Shown: positions 1-9,351, counted from the first letter of the stretch. The stretch: DNA of 64,000 nucleotides from Roseococcus suduntuyensis (GCF_014196305.1 NZ_JACIDJ010000003.1:186001-250000); one strand, 5' to 3'. The notes: generated from the sequence alone by a model not told the origin. Translations and numbers: made by a program.

Positions 1-339
1 CCGCTCATCGCCGAGGGGCGGCTGCGCGCGCTGAACGTCTGGACGCGCGAACGCTCGCGCCGCCTGCCCGAGGTGCCCACGCTGCTGGAACTGGGCTTCC
101 AGGACATGGTCATCACCTCGCCCTACGGGCTGGTGGGCCCCGCGGGCATGGACCCCGAGGTGGTGGAGAAGCTGCACCAGGGCTTCCGCACCGCGCTGAA
201 CGACCCCGCGCACCTCGCCACGCTGGAGCGCCTCGACATGCCGGTGGAATACCTGAACCCCACCGACTACGGCGCCTTCATCCAGCGCACCGTGAACGAG
301 GAAGAGGCCCGCGTGACGCGCCTCGGCCTGCGCGGCTGA
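1..339 (+). CDS. Bug/TctC-family substrate-binding protein, C-terminal fragment (cut by window edge)
   Basis: The frame is open from base 1 to a TGA at 337-339, so this is the C-terminal 112 residues of a larger protein. By family, Bug/TctC proteins are periplasmic receptors for carboxylates or other small organics in tripartite tricarboxylate transport. The visible part has PEVPTLLELGF and SPYGLVGP, which are typical of the C-terminal lobe. It aligns without gaps to the end of the next gene at about 70% identity, so the two are a tandem duplication. Only 10 nt separate its stop from the next ATG, suggesting co-transcription. Ligand unknown; no TctA/TctB membrane genes are in the window. Confidence 0.9.
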   Translation, partial: PLIAEGRLRALNVWTRERSRRLPEVPTLLELGFQDMVITSPYGLVGPAGMDPEVVEKLHQGFRTALNDPAHLATLERLDMPVEYLNPTDYGAFIQRTVNEEEARVTRLGLRG

Positions 340-349
340 GGGCGTGGGC

Positions 350-1309
350 ATGAACCGCCGCAAGCTGCTGCTGGCCGGCCTCGCCGCGCCGGCCTTCGCC
401 CCCGGCCTCGCCGCCGCGCAGAGCTTCCCGAGCCGGCCCATCACCCTGCTGGTGCCCTTCCCGCCCGGCGGGTCCACCGACATCCAGATGCGCGCCTTCG
501 CCGAGGCCGCGACGCGCGCCTTCGGCGTGAACGTCATCACGGAAAACCGGCCGGGCGCGGGGGCCACGCTCTCGGCCGCCGCCATGCTGCGGACGCCGCC
601 CGATGGCTACACCATCGCGCAGCTTCCCCTGCCCGCGCTGCGCCTGCCCTTCATGCAGCGCATGGCCTTCAACCCGCGCACGGACTTCACGCCCATCATC
701 CACCTGACGGGCTACCTGTTCATGATGTGCTTGCGCCAGGACAGCCCCTACCAGAGCTGGGCGGACCTGGTGGCCGATTGCCGCCGCCGCCCGGGCGAGG
801 TGCGCTGGGGCAACACCGGCGCCAATGGCACGCCGCACCTGACGCTCGTGGACATCGCGCAGCGCGAGAACCTGGACGTCATCCACGTCCCCTTCCGCGG
901 CGAGGCGGACAGCACGCCCAACATCCTGGGCGGCCATATCGAGGCGGCGGCGACGGGTTCCGGCCCGCTCACCCTCATCGCGCAGGGGCGGATGCGGGCG
1001 CTGAACGTCTGGTCGCGCAACCGCTCGGCCAAGGTCCCCGAGGTGCCGACGCTGACGGAGCTGGGCTACGAGAACATGGTCGTCACCTCGCCCTATGGGC
1101 TGGTGGGGCCACGCGGCATGAACCCCGAGATCGTCCACCGCCTGCACGAGGGCTTCCGCGCGGCCCTGCACGACCCCGCGCACCTGGCCACGCTGGAGCG
1201 GATCGACATGCCCCTCGAATACCTCAACACCGACGACTACGCGGCCTTCATGGCCCGCACGACGGATGAGGAAGAGGCGCGCGTGAACCGCCTCGGGCTG
1301 CGCATGTGA
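350..1309 (+). CDS. Bug/TctC-family tripartite tricarboxylate transporter substrate-binding protein
   Basis: A 319-residue periplasmic solute receptor. The N-terminus (MNRRKLLLAGLAAPAFAPGL, then AAAQ) is a signal peptide with a twin-Arg-like start and an AxA cleavage site. It is followed by the family motifs FPSRPITLLVPFPPGGSTD and ENRPGAGAT. A GTG at 344 is in frame, but GAGGG at 338-342 fits the ATG at 350 better. It is a paralogue of the truncated gene upstream. Its stop TGA (1307-1309) shares an A with the ATG of the following SDR, so translation of the two is probably coupled. Ligand unknown. Confidence 0.9.
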   Translation: MNRRKLLLAGLAAPAFAPGLAAAQSFPSRPITLLVPFPPGGSTDIQMRAFAEAATRAFGVNVITENRPGAGATLSAAAMLRTPPDGYTIAQLPLPALRLPFMQRMAFNPRTDFTPIIHLTGYLFMMCLRQDSPYQSWADLVADCRRRPGEVRWGNTGANGTPHLTLVDIAQRENLDVIHVPFRGEADSTPNILGGHIEAAATGSGPLTLIAQGRMRALNVWSRNRSAKVPEVPTLTELGYENMVVTSPYGLVGPRGMNPEIVHRLHEGFRAALHDPAHLATLERIDMPLEYLNTDDYAAFMARTTDEEEARVNRLGLRM

Positions 1310-2190
1310 TGTTCGCACCCGATTTCATGGCGGGGCAGCGCGTCCTCGTCACCGGGGGCGGATCGGGGCTCGGCCGGATGATGGCCGAGTTCCTGCTGGC
1401 CCATGGCGCCGAGGTGGAAATCTGGGGCCGGCGCGCGCCGGTGCTGGAGGAGGCCTGCGGCGAGCTCAACGCCACCCACCCCGGCCGCGCGCGCTTCCAG
1501 GCGGTGGACATCAAGGACGCCGACGCGGTGGAGGCGGCCATCGCGGCCAGCTTCGCGGCCGGGCATGGCCCCACGCGCCTCATCAACAACGCGGCGGGCA
1601 ACTTCATCTCCCGCACCGAGGATCTGTCGCATCGCGGCTTCCGCGCGGTGTCGGACATCGTCTTCAACGGGACCTTCCATGTCACCCATGCGCTGGGCAA
1701 GCGCTGGATCAGCGAGGGCACGGGCGGCGCCATCGTCACCATCCTCGTCACCTGGATCTGGACGGGTTCGCCCTTCGTGGTGCCGTCGGCCATGTCCAAG
1801 GCGGGGCTGGACGCCATGACGAAGTCGCTCGCCATCGAGTGGGGGCGGCATGGCATCCGGCTCAACGGCATCGCACCCGGCCTGATCCCGACCGAGGGCA
1901 TGCTCGCGCGCATCCGCCCCGGCGAGAACGACCCCGCCGCCAAGTGGAATGCGCGCAACCCGCTGGGCCGCACCGGCACGCCCGAGGATATCGGCCGCCT
2001 CGCCGCCTTCCTGCTGAGCGATGGCGCGGGCTGGATCACGGGGCAGACCGTGGCACTCGATGGCGGGCAGTGGCTGGCCAACGGCGCGGGTTCCTACACG
2101 GAATACCTGGCCTGGGGCGACGCGGAATGGGCCGAGGCGCGCGAACGCATCAAGGCCCGCAACGCGGCGGACAAGGCGCAGCGCGCGTAG
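1309..2190 (+). CDS. SDR oxidoreductase, 2,4-dienoyl-CoA reductase-like
   Basis: A 293-residue NAD(P)-binding short-chain dehydrogenase. It has the cofactor motif TGGGSGLG near residue 17 and NNAAGNF near residue 97, the latter characteristic of 2,4-dienoyl-CoA reductases. At the usual YxxxK site it reads SAMSK, so Tyr is replaced by Ser while Lys is kept; dienoyl-CoA reductases also lack this Tyr. I infer reduction of an enoyl or dienoyl-CoA rather than of an alcohol. The ATG at 1309 overlaps the upstream stop as TGATG; a GTG one codon earlier is less likely. It forms an operon with the Bug gene before it. Confidence 0.78.
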   Translation: MFAPDFMAGQRVLVTGGGSGLGRMMAEFLLAHGAEVEIWGRRAPVLEEACGELNATHPGRARFQAVDIKDADAVEAAIAASFAAGHGPTRLINNAAGNFISRTEDLSHRGFRAVSDIVFNGTFHVTHALGKRWISEGTGGAIVTILVTWIWTGSPFVVPSAMSKAGLDAMTKSLAIEWGRHGIRLNGIAPGLIPTEGMLARIRPGENDPAAKWNARNPLGRTGTPEDIGRLAAFLLSDGAGWITGQTVALDGGQWLANGAGSYTEYLAWGDAEWAEARERIKARNAADKAQRA

Positions 2191-2266
2191 GCGCCTCGGC
2201 CAGGGAGACGGCCCCTCCGCGACGGCAACAAGCGCCACGCGGGAGGGTTCTCCCCCCTCTGGAGCC

Positions 2267-4120
2267 ATGGCAGTCTTCGCGCCCAACGCGAGGATTGCAA
2301 GCAACGTGGCCGATGCCGATCTGAACACTTCCGCCTGGCGCGTTCCGCCCACGCGCTACCTCGCCGGGCGGCCGGCGGAGCACGCACTGCCGGCGCGGCC
2401 GCTCTCCCTCTACGTGACGATGCGCGATGGCTGCCGCCTCGCGCTGGACGCCTGGGTGCCCGAGGGCGTCTCCGGCCCCGTGCCGGCCGTGCTGGTCCAC
2501 ACGCCCTATTACCGCCGCTTCGCCATGAAGCCGGGCGGCCAGGGCGAGGCCTGCCCGAACGCCGCGAAGTTCCGCGACGCGCTGGTGCCGCGCGGCTATG
2601 CGCTGGTGGTGGTGGACATCCGCGGCACGGGGGCAAGCTTCGGCACGCGCGACAGCTTCCGCTCCCCGCGCGAGATGGAGGATGCGCGCGAGATCGCGGA
2701 CTGGATCGTGGCGCAGCCCTGGTCGGATGGGCGGATCGGCGCCACCGGCATCTCCTACCCCGGCGCGGCGTCGGACTTCCTGGCCGGCACCGGCCACCCC
2801 GCGGTGCGCGCCATCATGCCGCTGCACGCCGTCTGGGACACCTGGGCCGACCACTACTACCCGGGCGGCATCCTGCTGAACCGCCTGGCGCAGGTCTATG
2901 ACGAGCTGATGGTCGCGATGGACCATGACCGCCGCGACCTGCTCTCCAAGGTGAGCTATTTCGCCAACCCCGACCTGGCCGGTCCCGCACCGGTGGACGA
3001 GGACACGGATGGCAGCCTGCTGCGCGCGGCCATCGCGCAGCACCAGGGCAATTTCCGCATGCCCGACTTCATCACCGACCTGCCCTTCCGCGAGGAGGCG
3101 CTGCCGCATGACGCGGGCTTCTCCTCCGCCAATATCAGCCCCTATTCCGTCTCGGGCCGCATCCCGAAGGATGTGGCGGTCTATGCCGTCTCGGGCTGGC
3201 TCGATGGCGCGGGCTACGCCAATTCCTCCATCGCGCGCTACCTCACCATGCAGGGCAACCCGACGCACCTGCTGCTCGGCCCCTGGGACCATGGCGCGCG
3301 CTGCAACGTCTCGCCCTGGCGCGCGCGGGTGGAGCCGGAATTCGCCCTGCTGGGCGAGATGCTGCGCTTCTTCGACGAATACCTGATGGGCCGTGACACC
3401 GGCCTGCGCGAGGAGGCGCCCATCCACTTCTTCGCCATGCATGGCGAAGCCTGGCAGTCCGCCACGCAATGGCCGCCGGTGCCGGAAACCACGCGGATGC
3501 ACTTCGCGCCCGGCTCGCTGCAGGCGACGCCAGGTGCCGACGCCACGGCCGGGCACGCGACCGACTTCGGCTGGGGCTCGGGCCACGGCACGCGCTATGA
3601 GCGCATCGCCGCCATCAACTCGCTCGACTACCACACCGACTGGCAGGAACGTCAGGCGGCGCTGCCCGCCTATGACAGCGCGCCCTTCACACAGGACATG
3701 GAACTGACCGGCCATGCCGTCGCGGACCTGATGCTGGCCTCGAGCGAGGTGGACGCCGCCATCCTCTGCTACCTCTCCGAGGTCGAGGCGGATGGCACGG
3801 TGCGCTATGTCACCGAGGGCCTGCTGCGCGCGCTGCACCGCAAGGAGGCGCCCTGCCCGCCCAATTACCGCTGCACCTGGCCGTTCCGCAGCTTCGCGCG
3901 CGCCGACGCGGCACCGCTGGTGCCCGGGGTGGCCGAGCGCATCCGCATCCCGCTGCTACCCACCGCATGGGTGTTCCGCGCGGGCTCGCGGCTGCGCTTC
4001 TCGCTGGCCGGTGCGGACGCCCATCACCTCAAGCAGATCCCGCACGGCCGCCCGCCGGTGCTGACCCTTCACCTCGGCCAATGCGCGCTCGACCTGCCGC
4101 TCGGCCCCTTCCAGGAGTGA
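2267..4120 (+). CDS. CocE/NonD family hydrolase (S15 peptidase/acyl-esterase fold)
   Basis: A 617-residue serine hydrolase of the CocE/X-prolyl dipeptidyl-peptidase group, which cleaves esters or amides. The nucleophile elbow GISYPG puts the catalytic Ser at residue 163. The other triad members fit Asp313 (SGWLDGAG) and His342 (GPWDHGA). The C-terminal 200 residues match the jelly-roll domain of the family. The frame is open further upstream, but the ATG at 2267 with GGAG just before it begins the conserved sequence and lies 76 nt after the SDR. No signal peptide is evident, so it is probably cytoplasmic. Substrate unknown. Confidence 0.85.
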   Translation: MAVFAPNARIASNVADADLNTSAWRVPPTRYLAGRPAEHALPARPLSLYVTMRDGCRLALDAWVPEGVSGPVPAVLVHTPYYRRFAMKPGGQGEACPNAAKFRDALVPRGYALVVVDIRGTGASFGTRDSFRSPREMEDAREIADWIVAQPWSDGRIGATGISYPGAASDFLAGTGHPAVRAIMPLHAVWDTWADHYYPGGILLNRLAQVYDELMVAMDHDRRDLLSKVSYFANPDLAGPAPVDEDTDGSLLRAAIAQHQGNFRMPDFITDLPFREEALPHDAGFSSANISPYSVSGRIPKDVAVYAVSGWLDGAGYANSSIARYLTMQGNPTHLLLGPWDHGARCNVSPWRARVEPEFALLGEMLRFFDEYLMGRDTGLREEAPIHFFAMHGEAWQSATQWPPVPETTRMHFAPGSLQATPGADATAGHATDFGWGSGHGTRYERIAAINSLDYHTDWQERQAALPAYDSAPFTQDMELTGHAVADLMLASSEVDAAILCYLSEVEADGTVRYVTEGLLRALHRKEAPCPPNYRCTWPFRSFARADAAPLVPGVAERIRIPLLPTAWVFRAGSRLRFSLAGADAHHLKQIPHGRPPVLTLHLGQCALDLPLGPFQE

Positions 4121-4125
4121 CCCCG

Positions 4126-5115
4126 ATGAGCCCGACCCGCCGCGCCCTGCTGGCCTCCCCCTTGGCCCTGCCGCTGGCGAGCCCCGCGCTGCTGCCCGCA
4201 GCCCAGGCGCAGGGCACCTTCCCCGCCCGCCCGCTGCGCATGGTGCTGCCGCAGCCGCCGGGCTCGGCCAATGACGCGGTGGCGCGCGTGATCGCGGAGC
4301 CCATGTCGCGCGTGCTGGGCCAGCCCGTGGTCGTCGAGAACCGGCCCGGCGCGAACGGCATCGTCGCCATCAACTTCCTGAAGCAGCAGGCGCCGGACGG
4401 GACGGCCATGCTGCTCTCGGGCGTGTCGCAGCTTTCCTTCAACCCGCACCTCTACCCGAACCTGCCCTATGATCCGGTGCGCGACTTCACCTATGTGGCG
4501 CCCGTCACGGACGCGCCCTTCATCCTGCTCGCCAGCAAGCGCTCCGGCATCACCAGCGTGGCGCAACTGCTGGAGCGCGCGCGGGCGGCGCCGGAGCGGA
4601 TCACCTATGCGAGTGCGGGCATCGGCAACTCCACGCATCTCTCGGTGGAGATGATCGCCGACCGCGCCGGCGTGCGCTTCACCCATGTGCCCTATTCCGG
4701 CACCGCCCAGGCGCTGACCAGCGTGATCTCGGGCGAGACGGACATCATGATCATCGTGCTGGCCGTCGCGCTGGGCCAGGTCCGCGCGGGGGCCATCACC
4801 CCGCTGGCCCTCGTGGCACCCCGGCGCCTGCCCTTCCTGCCGGATCTGCCCACCCAGGCCGAGGCCGGCATCGACGCGCCCATCATGCCAGGATGGTTCG
4901 GATTGCTGGGCCCGGCCGGCGTGCCGGAACCGGTGGTCAACACGGTCAACGCCGCCGTCCAGTCCGCCTTGAATGACGCCAATGTGCAGCGGCGCCTGGC
5001 CGAGGTGGTGCTGGTGCTCATCCCGGGCTCTCCCGCCGACCTGCTGGCCCGCATGCGCCAGGACAGCGAGGTCTGGGGCCAGTTCATCCGCGCCCGCGGG
5101 CTGCGCCCCGAGTAG
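4126..5115 (+). CDS. Bug/TctC-family substrate-binding protein
   Basis: A 329-residue periplasmic receptor. The start MSPTRRALLASPLALPL is a signal peptide with a twin-Arg-like pair and cleavage near AQAQ. The family motifs FPARPLRMVLPQPPGS, VENRPGANG and YASAGIGNSTH follow. The ATG lies 5 nt after the hydrolase stop, so it is in the same operon. It is only distantly similar to the pair at the left edge. It converges with the acyl-CoA synthetase on the other strand, 24 nt away. Ligand unknown. Confidence 0.9.
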   Translation: MSPTRRALLASPLALPLASPALLPAAQAQGTFPARPLRMVLPQPPGSANDAVARVIAEPMSRVLGQPVVVENRPGANGIVAINFLKQQAPDGTAMLLSGVSQLSFNPHLYPNLPYDPVRDFTYVAPVTDAPFILLASKRSGITSVAQLLERARAAPERITYASAGIGNSTHLSVEMIADRAGVRFTHVPYSGTAQALTSVISGETDIMIIVLAVALGQVRAGAITPLALVAPRRLPFLPDLPTQAEAGIDAPIMPGWFGLLGPAGVPEPVVNTVNAAVQSALNDANVQRRLAEVVLVLIPGSPADLLARMRQDSEVWGQFIRARGLRPE

Positions 5116-5139
5116 TGGCGGGCGGCGCGGCCCCCCGCG

Positions 5140-6651
5140 CTACAGGTACCGCTCCTTCAGCACGCGGCGGAGCAGCTTGCCGGCTTCGCTGCGGGGGAGT
5201 TCGTCCAGGAACTCCACCGCGCGGGGTTGCTTGGGGCCGGCGAGGTTCTGCTTGCACAGGGCCAGCAGTTCCTGCGCCAGGGCATCGGTGCCGGGCGGGT
5301 GGCGTGGGACGATCAGGGCGCGCGGGCGTTCGCCGAATTCGAGGTCCTTCACGCCGATGACGGCGGCTTCGCCGACCTCCGGGTGGGTGAGGAGGACGGC
5401 CTCGATCTCGGCGGGATAGACGTTGACGCCGCCGGACAGGATCAGGTCCGCGCGCCGGTCGGAGAGGAAGAGGAAGCCCTCCTCGTCCAGCCAGCCCAGG
5501 TCATGCAGGCTGGCCCAGCCACGATCATTGTAGGCTTGCGCGGTCTTGTCGGGGTCGTTGTGGTAGGCGAAGCGCGCGCCGCCCTCGAACCAGATGCGCC
5601 CGGTCTCGCCGGGGGGAAGTTCGCGGCCGTCATCATCCAGGATGTGGACCTTGCCATAGGCCGGGCGGCCCACGGAGCCGGGCTTCTTCAGCCAGGTCTC
5701 GCTGTCGATGAAGCAGGTGCCGATGCCCTCGCTGCCCGCATAGTATTCGCGGATGATGGGGCCCCACCATTCGATCATGGCGCGCTTGACGGGCACGGGG
5801 CATGGCGCGGCCGCATGGATGGCGCAGCGGTGGCTGCTGAGGTCATGGGCGGCGCGGGTGGCGTCCGGCAGGGCCAGCAGCCGCACGAACATGGTGGGCA
5901 CCCATTGGCTGTGGGTGACGCGGTGTTCCGCGATCATGGCCAGGCAGCGCTCGGCGTCGAACTTCTTCAGGATGACGGCGGTGCCGCCATGGTCCATCGC
6001 GCGCTGGACGTAGCGGTTGGGGGCCGCGTGATAGAGCGGCGCGGGCGAGAGATACACCATGCTCTCGTCGAAGCCGTAGAAGGCCTTCCAGCTCATGTCG
6101 AATTCGGGCTTGTGCCGGTCCTCGAAGGGAATGAGGGGGCGGCGGATGCCCTTGGGCAGGCCGGTGGTGCCCGAGGAATAGAGGAATTCGCGGCCGATGG
6201 GGCGCAGGGCGGGCCAGGTGGTGGGGTGGCCTTCCATCAGCGCGGCCAGCGGCGCGTAGCCTGGCAATGCGCCGCCCGAGGCGTAGCGGTGCGCGATGGC
6301 GCCCAAGTCCAGCGCGCCGGCCAGCGTGGCGAGGGAGGCGCTGGCCACCAGCAGTGCCGCGCCCGAATCGCGCAGCACATGCGCGACCTCGTTGGGACGG
6401 AGATGAATGGAGAGGGGTGTGACCCTCAGCCCCGCACGCTTGGCGCCATAGGTCAGGATGAGGAAATCCGGCCCGTTCTCCAGCAGCAGCGCGATGCCCT
6501 GTCCGGGCTCCAGGCCGAGTGCCACGAAGCCATGCGCCGCCTGGTTCGCGTGGGCATCAAGCTCGCGGAAGGTCAGCGCCTCGCCGCTGTCGGGAAAGAT
6601 GGCGGCCAGCTTGTCCGGCGTGCGCGCGGCGCGTTCGGCGAGCAGCGGCAT
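5140..6651 (-). CDS. AMP-forming acyl-CoA synthetase (ANL superfamily)
   Basis: A 503-residue enzyme activating a carboxylic acid to its acyl-AMP and then acyl-CoA. The P-loop SSGTTGLPKG is at residues 159-168, the A8 hinge region is near GGVNVYPAEIEAVL, and the C-terminal catalytic Lys is in RSEAGKLLRR (about Lys492). A GAGGAA ribosome site precedes the ATG. It is transcribed divergently from the SDR-dehydratase pair (about 100 bp between starts). The acid substrate cannot be read from sequence; medium-chain or aromatic acids are the usual substrates of similar proteins. Confidence 0.85.
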   Translation of the reverse strand: MPLLAERAARTPDKLAAIFPDSGEALTFRELDAHANQAAHGFVALGLEPGQGIALLLENGPDFLILTYGAKRAGLRVTPLSIHLRPNEVAHVLRDSGAALLVASASLATLAGALDLGAIAHRYASGGALPGYAPLAALMEGHPTTWPALRPIGREFLYSSGTTGLPKGIRRPLIPFEDRHKPEFDMSWKAFYGFDESMVYLSPAPLYHAAPNRYVQRAMDHGGTAVILKKFDAERCLAMIAEHRVTHSQWVPTMFVRLLALPDATRAAHDLSSHRCAIHAAAPCPVPVKRAMIEWWGPIIREYYAGSEGIGTCFIDSETWLKKPGSVGRPAYGKVHILDDDGRELPPGETGRIWFEGGARFAYHNDPDKTAQAYNDRGWASLHDLGWLDEEGFLFLSDRRADLILSGGVNVYPAEIEAVLLTHPEVGEAAVIGVKDLEFGERPRALIVPRHPPGTDALAQELLALCKQNLAGPKQPRAVEFLDELPRSEAGKLLRRVLKERYL

Positions 6652-6752
6652 GGGCGTTCCTCATCATGTTTCCCGGCATGGTCGTGAGGGTGGCGGCTTG
6701 CGTCAAGCAAGGGGAAGTGGTGCGCTGCGCCCGCAAGTTAGGGAGAAGACGC

Positions 6753-7514
6753 ATGGATGTTCAGGGTGCCGTCGCGATCGTGACGGGGGGCGCCTCCGGG
6801 CTCGGGCTGGCCAGCGCGAAGCGCCTGGCGGCCAAGGGCGCCAAGGTGATGATCGTGGACCTCGAGACCAGCAATGGCGCGGCCGTCGCGAAGGAACTGG
6901 GCGGCCAGTTCGCGGTGGCCGACGTGACCGACGAGGCCACGATGCAGGCCGCCGTGGCGCAGGCCGAGACGATGGGCCCGGTGCGCGTTCTGGTGCATTG
7001 CGCGGGCCGCGGCGGCGCGCTGCGCATCCTGGAGCGCGACGGCACGCCGGGCAGCCTCGCGCATTTCGAGAACATCATCCGCGTGAACCTGACGGGCACC
7101 TTCAACGCGGTGCGCCTCGCGGCCGCCGCCATGGCGAAGACCGAGGCGATGGAGGATGGCGAGCGCGGCGTGTGCATCCTGACCGCATCGGTGGCCGGCT
7201 ATGAGGGGCAGATCGGGCAGATCCCCTATGCGTCCTCCAAGGCGGGCGTGATCGGCTTCACCATCTGCGCGGCGCGCGACCTCGCCAGCAAGTCCATCCG
7301 CGTCTGCACCATCGCGCCGGGCATCTTCGACACGCCCATGCTGCAAAGGCTGGCGGACCCCATCAAGCAGTCGCTGGCGCAGACGGTGCCGAACCCGCAC
7401 CGCCTGGGCAACCCGGACGAGTATGGCAAGCTCGCCATGCAGATCGTGGAAAATGGCTACCTGAACGGCGAGACCATCCGCCTCGACGGCGCCATCCGCA
7501 TGGCGCCCCGCTGA
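6753..7514 (+). CDS. SDR oxidoreductase (3-hydroxyacyl-CoA dehydrogenase type 2-like)
   Basis: A 253-residue classical SDR with TGGASGLG near residue 12, the catalytic motif YASSK near residue 155, and an ending (LDGAIRMAPR) seen in the HSD17B10/3-hydroxyacyl-CoA dehydrogenase group. Of the four SDRs in this window it is the only one with an intact Tyr-Lys pair. AGGGAGAAG lies 5 nt before the ATG. Its TGA overlaps the ATG of the dehydratase (TGATG). The pairing with a sugar-acid type dehydratase also allows a sugar dehydrogenase role, so the substrate is open. Confidence 0.8.
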   Translation: MDVQGAVAIVTGGASGLGLASAKRLAAKGAKVMIVDLETSNGAAVAKELGGQFAVADVTDEATMQAAVAQAETMGPVRVLVHCAGRGGALRILERDGTPGSLAHFENIIRVNLTGTFNAVRLAAAAMAKTEAMEDGERGVCILTASVAGYEGQIGQIPYASSKAGVIGFTICAARDLASKSIRVCTIAPGIFDTPMLQRLADPIKQSLAQTVPNPHRLGNPDEYGKLAMQIVENGYLNGETIRLDGAIRMAPR

Positions 7515-9238
7515 TGCGCAAGCGGCCCGAGGACCTTCGCAGCCATCGCTGGTTCGGCGTCGAGACCATGCGCTCGGCCAACCACCGTTCGCGACTTCTG
7601 CAACTGGGCTTCGGGCCGCAGGAATTCCGCGGGCGGCCGGTGATCGGGGTGATCAACACCTGGTCCGACCTGATGCATTGCCACGGCCATTTCCGCGAGC
7701 GCGCGCAGGATGTGAAGCGCGGCGTCTGGGCGGCCGGGGGCTTCCCCGTGGAAATCCCGGCGATGGCGCTGCCGGAGGTGTTCCAGAAGCCTTCCACCAT
7801 GCTCTACCGCAACTTCCTGGCGATGGAGACGGAGGAGATCGCGCGCAGCCTGCCGCTGGATGGCCTCGTGCTGATGGGGGGCTGCGACAAGACGGGCCCC
7901 GCGCTGATCATGGGCGCCATCAGCATGGGGCTGCCCGCCATCTATGTGCCGGCCGGCCCGATGCTGAGCGGCAATTGGCGCGGGCGGAAGCTCGGCTCCG
8001 GCAGCGATGTCTGGAAGTATTATTCGGAACTGCGCGCCGGCACGATCACGCAGGGCGACTGGAACGAGATGGAGGCCGGCCTCTCGCGCTCGGCCGGCAC
8101 CTGCATGACGGCGGGCACGGCCAGCACCATGGCCCTGGCGGCCGAGGCGCTGGGGCTGACGCTGCCGGGTGCCGCCAGCATCCCCGCCGTGGACAGCGCG
8201 CATCCGCGCATGGCGGCGGCGGCGGGCGCGCGCATCGTGGAGATGGTGTGGGAGGACCTGACCATCACGCGCCTGCTGGACCAGCGCAGCCTGGACAATG
8301 CGGTGGCGGCGACCATGGCCTTCGGGGGTTCCACCAATGCCATCCCGCACCTCATCGCCATCGCGCGGCGGGCGGGGATCGCGATGGACCTGGAGCGCTT
8401 CGACGCCATCAGCGCGCGCGTGCCGCTGATCGCGAACCTCCGCCCCAATGGCGACCGCTACCTCATGGAGGACTTCTTCTACGCCGGCGGCAGCCGCGCC
8501 TTCCTGAACGTGCTGGCGCCGCATCTGGCGCTGGATGCCACCACGGTGAACGGCACGCTGGGCGCGCAGCTTCAGGGTGCGGAGGTGTTCGACGCCGATG
8601 TGATCCGCGCCCTCGACAACCCGCTGCACCCCAATGGCGGCGTGGTGGTGCTGCGCGGTTCGTTGGCCCCTGATGGCGCGGTCATCAAGCAGAGCGCGGC
8701 CAGCGCCGAGAAGCTCTCCCACACCGGGCCGGCCGTGGTGTTCGAGGACTACAACGACCTCGACGCGCGGCTGGATGACCCCGCGCTGGACGTCACACCG
8801 GACAGTGTGCTGGTGCTGAAGAATGCCGGCCCCGTGGGCGGGCCGGGCTTCCCCGAATGGGGCATGCTGCCCATCCCGAAGAAGCTGCTGGCGCAGGGCG
8901 TGCGGGACATGGTGCGCGTGTCGGACGCGCGCATGTCCGGCACCAGCTATGGCACCTGCGTGCTGCATGTGGCACCCGAGGCGGCGCTGGGCGGGCCGCT
9001 CGCCCTGGTGCGGGATGGCGACATGATCCGCCTCGACGTGAGCGCGCGAAAGCTGGACCTTCTGGTGGAGGAGGCCGAACTCGCCGCCCGCCGCGCCGCC
9101 TGGACGCCGCGCAAGCCCGTGCAGGCGCGCGGCTGGACCGGGCTCTACCAGGCGCATGTGAACCAGGCGGACAACGGCTGCGACATGGATTTCCTGGAGC
9201 GCGGCACGGAAGCGGTGGAGGAACCCGAAATCCATTAG
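7514..9238 (+). CDS. IlvD/Edd-family dehydratase, sugar-acid dehydratase type
   Basis: A 574-residue Fe-S dehydratase. The three cluster cysteines are Cys56 (LMHCHGHF), Cys124 (GGCDKT) and Cys197 (GTCMTAGTAS). Their spacing of 68 and 73 residues, and sequences such as MLYRN and GGSTNA, resemble bacterial L-arabinonate/D-xylonate dehydratases more than dihydroxy-acid dehydratase of valine synthesis. These enzymes convert an aldonic acid to its 2-keto-3-deoxy derivative. Translation is probably coupled to the SDR by a TGATG overlap, which fits a non-phosphorylated sugar oxidation route. A terminator follows. Confidence 0.82.
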   Translation: MRKRPEDLRSHRWFGVETMRSANHRSRLLQLGFGPQEFRGRPVIGVINTWSDLMHCHGHFRERAQDVKRGVWAAGGFPVEIPAMALPEVFQKPSTMLYRNFLAMETEEIARSLPLDGLVLMGGCDKTGPALIMGAISMGLPAIYVPAGPMLSGNWRGRKLGSGSDVWKYYSELRAGTITQGDWNEMEAGLSRSAGTCMTAGTASTMALAAEALGLTLPGAASIPAVDSAHPRMAAAAGARIVEMVWEDLTITRLLDQRSLDNAVAATMAFGGSTNAIPHLIAIARRAGIAMDLERFDAISARVPLIANLRPNGDRYLMEDFFYAGGSRAFLNVLAPHLALDATTVNGTLGAQLQGAEVFDADVIRALDNPLHPNGGVVVLRGSLAPDGAVIKQSAASAEKLSHTGPAVVFEDYNDLDARLDDPALDVTPDSVLVLKNAGPVGGPGFPEWGMLPIPKKLLAQGVRDMVRVSDARMSGTSYGTCVLHVAPEAALGGPLALVRDGDMIRLDVSARKLDLLVEEAELAARRAAWTPRKPVQARGWTGLYQAHVNQADNGCDMDFLERGTEAVEEPEIH

Positions 9239-9296
9239 GGGCGGGAGGCGTTGAGGTGGCATCGCCGAGAACGCTGAATCCCGCTCTCGACAACGG

Positions 9297-9351
9297 CTGG
9301 AGCAGGCTGCGCGAACGCATGTGAACGCCGCCTGCTCCAGGCGGAATTTTT
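9297..9351 (+). terminator. Rho-independent terminator after the dehydratase
   Basis: A perfect 11-bp stem (left arm 9297-9307, right arm 9330-9340) with a 22-nt loop is followed within 5 nt by a run of five T. It ends the SDR-dehydratase operon, 58 nt after its stop codon. Confidence 0.75.

Noticed and set aside
278-1318. A 346-codon open frame on the minus strand over the Bug gene
   Set aside because: Composition is Arg/Ala/Gly/His-rich as in antisense shadows of G+C-rich genes, and it lies fully opposite a well-supported gene. Many similar long shadow frames across the window were dropped for the same reason.
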